Positions 17,137-23,132 of a DNA stretch of 64,000 nucleotides are shown piece by piece. Position 1 is the stretch's first letter, and each line of letters begins with the position of its first letter. The notes beneath the pieces were generated by a model. That model saw only the letters and a program-made list of their open reading frames with translations. It was not told where the DNA came from and did no database searches. Both the position numbers and the translations under genes were made by a program. This DNA is from Flavobacterium sp. 5 (GTDB lineage: Bacteria; Bacteroidota; Bacteroidia; Flavobacteriales; Flavobacteriaceae), in assembly GCF_002813295.1 (NCBI RefSeq), contig NZ_PHUE01000001.1, positions 682,001 through 746,000 on the forward strand, given 5' to 3'.

Positions 17137-17345
17137 TTAAATACGAATATAAAAAACACAACAATACATCAATGTTGTGGTAATGTATGGGCGATTTAAA
17201 AAAAATAAGGACAACCTATACCTCGACAATATACTCGTAACTACTTGTTCATCTGATAAATCCATCTTTTCACGCAAACGATATCTTTTTCTCTCAATAC
17301 TTGACAAACAAATATTAAACAAAGGAAATGGTTCCTTAAAAAAAG
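17137..17345 (-). pseudogene. C-terminal remnant of a SusR-like (LuxR-type HTH) regulator
   Basis: The minus strand encodes KEPFPLFNICLSSIERKRYR followed by LREKMDLSDEQ, closely matching the end of the intact regulator at 23133-25934 (KEMAPLLNISVRSVEIKRYR, LRKKMDLTHEQ). After the EQ the frame is lost by what looks like a 2-base deletion relative to the intact gene, and upstream of KEPF stops appear in every frame. The DNA downstream also matches: ATGTTGTGGTAATGTAT occurs after both genes (17172-17188 and 23089-23105). This is the last part of the recognition-helix domain of a dead paralogue, not a small gene. Confidence 0.75.
17172..17188 (+). promoter_or_regulatory. GTTGTGGT element, copy next to the regulator remnant
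   Basis: ATGTTGTGGTAATGTAT here is identical to 23089-23105. Its GTTGTGGT core is the inverse of the core in the SusC promoter box at 17049-17056, so ACCACAACA and TGTTGTGGT face each other 133 bases apart. The same pair occurs near 22.95-23.10 kb. A second regulator-binding site or loop partner is possible. Confidence 0.5.
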
Positions 17346-17799
17346 TAATAATTATGAGTTAAATACATCGCTAAAATCACTTAACATTTAGCCTGGCAGA
17401 ATAGAATTGATCCTTTTATAAAGCAATTATCCACCTTATCAAAATCTTTAAAATAATATTCAATATTATTTTAAATAATTTCACTAATTAAGTTTATCGC
17501 AAGCGATATACACCACATAATACATGACTTTTGATCTAAAAATATCAAATGCTATTGATTTCAATTCGCGAATCATCTTAAGTTATTATCAAGACATTGC
17601 TAATTCTATCGTTTTTTAAAATCAGATTATTTGAAATCCAAATATGCAGCAACACTTTGAAATTCGAATAATCATTAATTTACAATCTAAAAACAAATAG
17701 AATACTCGTGTGGTATAACTTTACATTAGTATTATTGGGAGTAATAATTTCGAATGCATTTACTTTGGAATCATAAATACAAAAACTATTTATGATTTT
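17346..17799. other. Non-coding, decayed stretch between regulator remnant and GH3 remnant
   Basis: No open frame of useful length is seen on either strand. It is very AT-rich and lies between two gene remains, so it is probably eroded sequence of the regulator or of the GH3 gene, but I cannot align it by eye. Confidence 0.4.
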
Positions 17800-18390
17800 T
17801 ATAAATCCAATTATTTCCATTAAAAAAGGATAGAACTAACTTTTTGAACCATTGGCTCATAAAGTCATTAATTAAAAGTAAAAAGACATTGGTTTTATGA
17901 TTGTCAAATCAATCAATTTTGATAAATAACCTTATATAAATTTGAGATCTACTTTATAATTTAAAGAAGTTCTTTAGAAAAAATTATTATAAGTATAAAA
18001 ATTAAGGCAAGTATTTTCTTTTCAAAAATAGATTCTATTTAAAAAGCTAAATCAAAGAATCTGAGTCACCTATGGGTATTTCTAAAAAAATCAGCCCATA
18101 TGTATAAATATTAAATTCCGCTATAGCAATTTATTTTATTATCATTACTACTATTTTGATTAGTCTAAATCACAACTAGCAAGTTCTATAAATGATGCTA
18201 AACTAATTATTTTATAACCATGAATACATCGAAGCCAAAAAAGTGGAGTTTCTAAAAATTTTATTTAAACTGTTTTTTTGTAATACCGTAGCTCTTTTGG
18301 GTTGATCTTACAGTCTTCCAAAACTCATTGTTTTGTAGAATCTATTTAATATTCTAATTTTAAATAGTATAAACTACAGCATATCATGCA
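17800..18390 (-). pseudogene. Decayed GH3 beta-glucosidase gene
   Basis: The plus-strand text at 18160-18270 follows the same order as 11430-11540 inside the intact GH3 gene: CAACTAGC (the SASW codons), then TTTTATAACCATGAAT at 18210-18225 against TTTTATAGCCATGAAT, then a GTGGA block, then TTTAAACTGTTTTTTTGTAA against TTCAACAGCTATTTTTTGCAA. On the minus strand GFDV and IHGYK are both readable but in different frames, with stops between. Weaker matches continue to about 17.83 kb (TGAACCATTGGCTCATAAAG against CGAACACCAGCATCTAAAG). The remnant covers roughly residues 95-265 of the intact enzyme; the rest is gone. Confidence 0.7.
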
Positions 18391-18608
18391 CTTCTCTACT
18401 AAATATTCGATACTAAAAGAAAAATAAAAAGTGAAAGAAAAAGAAAAATTAAGAATAAATTAAATTTTAGATATATAGATTTCATAATAAATTAATTTTA
18501 TAAGTTAAATTTTTACTTCCAAAATCACAACTATGAATTGAAGTTCTAACTAAAGAAAATCCTATTCCCTTTTTAATTATTAAAATTTAAGACTATAATT
18601 ATTTGGGG

Positions 18609-18672
18609 AAAATGAGTTTTAAAGTTTATCCCATTACTAGGAGTTAAAACTTCTTTAAAGATTACTCATTTT
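18609..18672. terminator. Hairpin with T-rich flank
   Basis: AAAATGAGT (18609-18617) pairs with ACTCATTTT (18664-18672), and TTTAAAG/CTTTAAA words extend the stem inward. A T run follows on the plus strand and an A-rich side on the other. It could end transcription of the GH operon or be part of the decayed gene region. Confidence 0.4.
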
Positions 18673-18754
18673 TTATAATATTTTGCAAAAACAAGAATAA
18701 CAATCTGATTATAAAATTATGGAAGAGAAAGCTGTTTTAGTGTATTTTGAGTAA

Positions 18755-18799
18755 TAATGCGAATCAAAAGGTTAAATTTTCCACTTTCGATTCGCATTA
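18755..18799. terminator. 11-bp stem downstream of the GH128 gene
   Basis: TAATGCGAATC (18755-18765) and GATTCGCATTA (18789-18799) pair perfectly around a 23-base loop. It lies 200 bases after the stop of the GH128 gene and is the strongest candidate for the end of that operon, though the following T run is weak. Confidence 0.4.
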
Positions 18800-18998
18800 A
18801 TTACAAAATGTTTAATAATTTATATTTTTTAAGAAACCATTGTTAGGACATTTGTACGAGTTGTTTTTGCTTTTTTACTAAAAAAGCATTTCTCTTAAAA
18901 CATCAAATACGGTAATCCTAGTAGAAAGAACCAATATCTTTTTTCTACATCAAAATAATATTCTAAAAAAAAACATTTATTTCATTGATAACTCACTG

Positions 18999-20309
18999 TT
19001 AATAAATCTTTAACCAGTTTAAATGTAACGATCCTTTGTTTAGAAAAATTCGAATTGTGTGTTTACCAGAATTTAGTTTTACTGGTACTTTAGCATTACT
19101 CCAAATAAAATCTTTCACAGTGTTTTTTAGTAAAAAGGTTGTTCCTAATTTACCATCTACTTCAATATTTATTTCAGAATCAACAAAACAAGAATATCTT
19201 AATTCAAGTGTAAAATCTTTGGTCCTATCTATATCAAACTGATATTCAACCCATTGTTTAGGCAAAAAATCATACAATTCTAAGGATTCATTTGGTGCAT
19301 CTGTAGTAATTTTTACATGTGGACCATTTACCCAACTACCATTACCTCCATCAGCAATGCTAATAGAGCTATAATGTTCCGCTTCTACAAGTTGTTGCTC
19401 AACATAGTATGCACTTTTATCTTGAGTAGACATTTGTACAAATATTTTTCCAAGATCTGTTAATTTTACTTCAGGTGTATTTGTTAAAAGTGCCATGTAT
19501 GGGAATGCATCTATATTTGATACTCTCGGAGTAAACCATGCATATCTAAAAACATCAGGGTCACTTTCTAAGTAATTTATTACATCTGAAAGGTGTTTTT
19601 GTTGACCTTCGGGTGCAAAAGTGTTTTTGTTTAAACCGTCCCATGCACAAAATTCTGTTAACCAAATTGGTTTTCCATATTTTTTAAAAAGTTGAACATA
19701 GGATTTAACAGAAGCTGCATTTGGCATATAACAGTGTATTGAAATACCATCAATATCACTTAAAGGCACAAGTGCAAAAAATTCATCCAACCATTTAACA
19801 GGATTACTATAGTTTGCTAATGTTCCATAATTCATAGCAGGAGAAATTACTTTTAAACCTAATTCATCTGCAATTGATTTAACATCACCCCATTTTGCAG
19901 CAGCTTGTTGAGGTGTCATATTAGCCTGATCAGTTAAGTTTGGTTCATTAAAAGCAAGTAAGTATTTACACTTTGGATGGTCTTTCACATAAGAACGTAA
20001 AGCATCTTTATTGATTCCATTCCATGCCATAGGGCAAAAATCTATATCATTTTTTGCGACAGCATCATCAAAAGCAATATTTTGGGAAATACCCCAATTA
20101 TATGACCACGACATGCCTTTTCCTAAAAGATTTACATCATTAATATTTTGGTAGTTAAAACCTCCTCCTCTTTTTGTACTACGCTTTTGAAAGACTTCTT
20201 GTTTTGGAGTATAGTTATCAGTAGAATTATCTTCAGAGTCTGATTTAGAGCAACTACAAAACAAAGATACCGTAGCCAGACAAATTAATTTTAGATTGAA
20301 TAATTTCAT
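18999..20309 (-). CDS. GH128-like endo-beta-1,3-glucanase with CBM6, surface lipoprotein
   Basis: The 436-residue lipoprotein has a type II signal ending FCSC (Cys20) followed by SKSDSED, an acid-rich start like the flavobacterial surface-export signal. Residues about 45-285 look like the glycosyl-hydrolase catalytic core of GH128: FNEPN with the probable acid/base Glu122, ISIHCYMPN near 190, and IWLTEFCAWDG with the probable nucleophile Glu219. The last 130 residues (VEAEHYSS to SLHLNWLKIY) form a CBM6-type beta-sandwich. GH128 enzymes cut internal beta-1,3-glucan bonds. It is the last intact gene of the operon, 24 bases after the GH16 gene. Confidence 0.82.
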   Translation of the reverse strand: MKLFNLKLICLATVSLFCSCSKSDSEDNSTDNYTPKQEVFQKRSTKRGGGFNYQNINDVNLLGKGMSWSYNWGISQNIAFDDAVAKNDIDFCPMAWNGINKDALRSYVKDHPKCKYLLAFNEPNLTDQANMTPQQAAAKWGDVKSIADELGLKVISPAMNYGTLANYSNPVKWLDEFFALVPLSDIDGISIHCYMPNAASVKSYVQLFKKYGKPIWLTEFCAWDGLNKNTFAPEGQQKHLSDVINYLESDPDVFRYAWFTPRVSNIDAFPYMALLTNTPEVKLTDLGKIFVQMSTQDKSAYYVEQQLVEAEHYSSISIADGGNGSWVNGPHVKITTDAPNESLELYDFLPKQWVEYQFDIDRTKDFTLELRYSCFVDSEINIEVDGKLGTTFLLKNTVKDFIWSNAKVPVKLNSGKHTIRIFLNKGSLHLNWLKIY

Positions 20310-20333
20310 TTTTGCTTTTATTTTATTTGAAAT

Positions 20334-21401
20334 TTACTGTAGCTGATATACTCTAACGTAGTCTACTTGATACAAAACTGGATTATTAAATATAGTGTCA
20401 TCAATACCTTGTATTCCTCCCCAGTTACCACCAATAGCAAAATTAAGGATAAAGAAAAAGTTTTTATTAAATGGCCAGTCACCAGAATCTTGTAACGGTG
20501 GAGTTTCACCAAATGTTGTAGTTTCAACACCGTCAATAGAAATGTGGATTCTATCAAAACCTAATAATTCGTCTTTAACCCATTCCATTGTAATAATATG
20601 GAAATCATTAGCTACATTTTCTGCTAATTCCTGAGTTCCTTTAAAATTTTGGCCATTCATACCGTTTTTATTTTTTGTATGAAGTGCGCAATGAATCGCT
20701 TTAGGTTGATAACCTACATGTTCCATAATATCTATCTCACCAGCACTAGGCCAAGATCCATAACCAAGCATCCAAAATGCTGGCCATGTACCTTTACCAC
20801 TAGGTACTTTTAAACGAGCTTCAATTTTACCATAAGCAAAATCTTTTTTATTCGCAGACTTTATACGTGCAGAAGTGTATGCACTACCTTCATAATTTTC
20901 TTTTCGAGCTTCTATGGTTAAAAAACCATTTTCAACACGAATATTTTCAGGTCTGTTCGTATAATATTGTTTTTCATTATTTCCCCAACCGTTACCTCCG
21001 GTTTCGTAAGCCCAGTTATCAGTATTTAATGTATTTCCATCAAATTCATCAGACCAAACTAATTTATAAGTTCTTTGAGCTACTGTTACTGTACATTGAG
21101 CAGTATGAGTTCCAAGCGTAGCTGTAATTATAGCAGTTCCACTTTGCTGAGCAGTTACAATACCATTAAAAACTGTTGCTACTACTTTGTTACTTGTACT
21201 CCAAACCAGCGTTTCATTAGTAGATGGAGCTTTTGTAACAGTTAAAGTTTCATTTTCTCCAACATCCATTTTTAATTCACTGTTGTTCAATTCTAATTTT
21301 ACATCAGAAACAATAGGGTTGTCGTTATCTGAAGAATTGCTTGAACAAGAATAAAAAGCAAATTGTAGTAAGATTATTAAAAATAAATATTTGTGTCGCA
21401 T
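20334..21401 (-). CDS. GH16 laminarinase lipoprotein with N-terminal Ig-like (BIG2) domain
   Basis: The 355-residue lipoprotein has lipobox Cys19 followed by SSNSSDNDN, a bacterial Ig-like domain (about 35-107, VVATVFNGIVTAQQSGTAII) and a GH16 domain (about 112-355). The catalytic block GEIDIMEHVG gives nucleophile Glu222, Asp224 and acid/base Glu227. WPAFWMLG and FAIGGNWGG flank it as in beta-1,3-glucanases. Anchored at the cell surface, it would make the first cuts in laminarin, while the non-lipidated GH16 at 8798 works further in. It lies between the 330-residue lipoprotein gene (81-base gap holding a strong hairpin) and the GH128 gene. Confidence 0.92.
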   Translation of the reverse strand: MRHKYLFLIILLQFAFYSCSSNSSDNDNPIVSDVKLELNNSELKMDVGENETLTVTKAPSTNETLVWSTSNKVVATVFNGIVTAQQSGTAIITATLGTHTAQCTVTVAQRTYKLVWSDEFDGNTLNTDNWAYETGGNGWGNNEKQYYTNRPENIRVENGFLTIEARKENYEGSAYTSARIKSANKKDFAYGKIEARLKVPSGKGTWPAFWMLGYGSWPSAGEIDIMEHVGYQPKAIHCALHTKNKNGMNGQNFKGTQELAENVANDFHIITMEWVKDELLGFDRIHISIDGVETTTFGETPPLQDSGDWPFNKNFFFILNFAIGGNWGGIQGIDDTIFNNPVLYQVDYVRVYQLQ

Positions 21402-21439
21402 TTGTATTTGGGGTTGAATTAAAAAAGTGCTTTTAAATT

Positions 21440-21470
21440 ATTATGGGGAACATGTTATGTTCCCCATAAT
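21440..21470 (-). other. Strong intercistronic hairpin
   Basis: ATTATGGGGAACAT (21440-21453) and ATGTTCCCCATAAT (21457-21470) form a perfect 14-bp stem with a 3-base loop. It lies 13 bases after the lipoprotein stop and 39 before the GH16 start. T residues follow only after a 10-base gap, so mRNA processing or 3'-end protection is more likely than full termination. Confidence 0.7.
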
Positions 21471-21482
21471 ATATTTATAGAT

Positions 21483-22475
21483 TTATTTTGCTTTTTTGTA
21501 ATAAAAAATAGCATCTAAATCAATAGTAGTACCTGCTGTACCACCCCCTAAAACTGCAAGGATATTTTTCTTCACTAATGGTTTATCAAAAAACAATCCT
21601 AATTCATTTAATTTAGTTACAGGAACTTCTATACTATTCCATTTACCGTCAGTTGTAATTGTTGCAAAAGAAGGATAAGTAGTACCATTATCAACAAAAT
21701 CTCCACCGATAGAAAATTTCCCATCTGCATTTCCATCATTTACAATAATTGCAATTGGACGACCCGTTTGACTTGTTTTATATCCAATATGCAAGTAATA
21801 ATCTCCAGGATTATCAAACAAATCAGTCATATCAACAGGGCCAAAATCAGCATTAGTATTCCATCCTGCACCAGACCATCCAACAGTACCTACAACTAAA
21901 CTTACCCAGCCTTGGCTTAATCCGTAAAAATTAGTTCCTGCAGGAGTACCAGCAGATAAAGTATTTTCCCAAATATATAGATTTTTATTAACATCATCTG
22001 GACGTAAATCAGCAGTAACCTTACTTTGAATACTAGCAAAAGAAACATCGTCTAATTGTAAAACAAAGTAATTACTACCTGATAATGAAGGATCAGTAAC
22101 AACAACATCTTCTCCAGTAACAGTAACTACACAAGTAGCTGTAAAAGTACCGATAGCAGCTACAATTGAAGCTGTTCCTTTTTTAACTGCAGTAACAACA
22201 CCACTATTATTAACGCTTGCAACTGTTGCATCTGAAGAGCTCCAAGAAACGTTACCAGTAGCACCTGCTGGTGCTAATGTAGCTCCCAAAGTAGCTGTTG
22301 CTCCTTCTTTTAAACTTAAGGTTGTTTTATCTAATGAAACTCCTGTTACAGTAATAACATTGCTTCCTCCATTGCCATTATCGTTTCCACCATCATCACT
22401 ACTACTACAGCCTGTTGTTTGTAGTGTTATAACAGCACATAATAAAGTAAATAATAAAAATTTGATTTTAGTCAT
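21483..22475 (-). CDS. Surface lipoprotein with BIG2 domain, probable glycan-binding protein
   Basis: The 330-residue protein has a lipoprotein signal (lipobox TGC, Cys23) followed by SSSDDGGNDNGNGGSN, a Ser/Asp/Gly-rich linker, then an Ig-like BIG2 domain (about 40-120, TVTGVSLDKTTLSLKEGATA onward) and a C-terminal beta-rich domain of about 200 residues with Trp/Tyr/Asp blocks (NFYGLSQGWVSLVVGTVGW, DYYLHIGYKTSQTGRP). No catalytic motif is seen. Such proteins next to GH16 genes commonly bind beta-glucan at the surface (SGBP). It is the first intact gene of the second glucan operon, but sits about 430 bases from the predicted promoter because of a decayed gene in between. Confidence 0.75.
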   Translation of the reverse strand: MTKIKFLLFTLLCAVITLQTTGCSSSDDGGNDNGNGGSNVITVTGVSLDKTTLSLKEGATATLGATLAPAGATGNVSWSSSDATVASVNNSGVVTAVKKGTASIVAAIGTFTATCVVTVTGEDVVVTDPSLSGSNYFVLQLDDVSFASIQSKVTADLRPDDVNKNLYIWENTLSAGTPAGTNFYGLSQGWVSLVVGTVGWSGAGWNTNADFGPVDMTDLFDNPGDYYLHIGYKTSQTGRPIAIIVNDGNADGKFSIGGDFVDNGTTYPSFATITTDGKWNSIEVPVTKLNELGLFFDKPLVKKNILAVLGGGTAGTTIDLDAIFYYKKAK

Positions 22476-22560
22476 GATTTTAATTTTTTTAATTGGTTAA
22501 TTATTAATTAAGTAATTGAGTTTGTATGTAACTCGGTAATCTCGGAATTGCTTATTGTAT

Positions 22561-22574
22561 AAGAGGCCTCTTAA
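22561..22574. other. Perfect 14-bp palindrome TAAGAGGCCTCTTA
   Basis: The palindrome extends outward with ATTGT/ACAAT arms after one mismatch on each side (22555-22580). It lies 27 bases after the stop of the decayed first gene of the operon, so it may be that gene's old transcript-end structure; a protein-binding site is an alternative. Confidence 0.5.
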
Positions 22575-22600
22575 ACAATACAATAACCTACTCAAACAAT

Positions 22601-22893
22601 TAATGATTTATTATTTTAGTAGTTTTTGCAACTCCGTTTGCTTTAATTTTTAATGTATATCTAGATTTACAGAATTTGCTTTTATTAAACTTCATCCCAC
22701 TAATATCAAAGTTTTGATATAGTAATAATTTGAAACTAGTTTAAAAGAGATCTGATTTTTTTTGCTTCTATTAAATTTCAACTATTAATAATGAAATATA
22801 AATACAGCGTCATTTCATCTTCATTAACCTAAAGGTTTATAAAGACTATAAAATGATATTAGTACAAAAAATTGCTTGGTGATTTGGTTTCAT
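22601..22893 (-). pseudogene. Decayed first gene of the second glucan operon
   Basis: A likely start ATG at 22893, about 15 bases after the predicted transcript start, reads MKPNHQAIFCTNIIL and then stops. About 170 bases later another frame reads KSRYTLKIKANGVAKTTKII, then NH and a stop at 22601-22603. This end resembles the C-terminal sorting signal of type IX secretion cargo (K-x-KANG-TKKII type). I infer the two ends of an exported protein whose middle was deleted. The product is unknown. Confidence 0.45.
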
Positions 22894-22915
22894 ATTTATG
22901 TTTTTTAGTATGTGG

Positions 22916-22974
22916 TAAAACTATATGTAACGATTAACAATTAATCAAAACAAACCACAACAAAAAACATACAA
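22916..22974 (-). promoter_or_regulatory. Promoter of the second glucan operon with the shared activator box
   Basis: On the minus strand: near-consensus -7 TAGTTTTA (plus TAAAACTA at 22916-22923), 22-base spacer, -33 TTTTG (22946-22950), 3 bases, then the 21-base box at 22954-22974, identical to 17049-17069. The spacing equals that of the SusC promoter at every step, which strongly supports a shared activator. The leader to the first intact gene is about 430 bases. Confidence 0.72.
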
Positions 22975-22985
22975 AACAAAAAAAA

Positions 22986-23088
22986 AGCTGTTTTTTTTAC
23001 CATATTCTTCAAAAACCCCTTGTTTAACTAATAATTAAGAAGTGGTTTTTTTTGTATTTTTTTTGAAGAAATATGATAAAAAACAGCT
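22986..23088. terminator. Long imperfect hairpin after the regulator gene
   Basis: The arm starting AGCTGTTTTTTTTACCATAT (22986 onward) pairs with the arm ending ATATGATAAAAAACAGCT (23088). CATATTCTTC pairs with GAAGAAATATG and AAAACCCCTT with AAG-GGTTTT further in. It lies between the inverted GTTGTGGT elements at 22954 and 23089 and downstream of the regulator stop, so it probably ends the regulator transcript and insulates the operon promoter. Confidence 0.6.
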
Positions 23089-23105
23089 ATGTTGTGGTAA
23101 TGTAT
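23089..23105 (+). promoter_or_regulatory. GTTGTGGT element after the intact regulator
   Basis: ATGTTGTGGTAATGTAT, identical to 17172-17188. It faces the inverted core in the promoter box at 22954-22962, 145 bases apart end to end. Confidence 0.5.
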
Positions 23106-23132
23106 AGGAAAATGATATGCGTAAGAAGTGAA

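Larger units (their letters stand above)
18391..18998. other. Non-coding region downstream of the GH128 gene
   Basis: About 600 bases without a supported gene. It holds two hairpins (listed separately) and AT-rich sequence. The 5' part of the GH3 remnant may extend into it. Confidence 0.4.

Noticed and set aside
17137..17322. A 61-residue ORF on the minus strand as a small gene
   Set aside because: Its first 32 residues are the frame-broken end of a regulator paralogue and the rest runs into non-coding DNA; I list it as a pseudogene.
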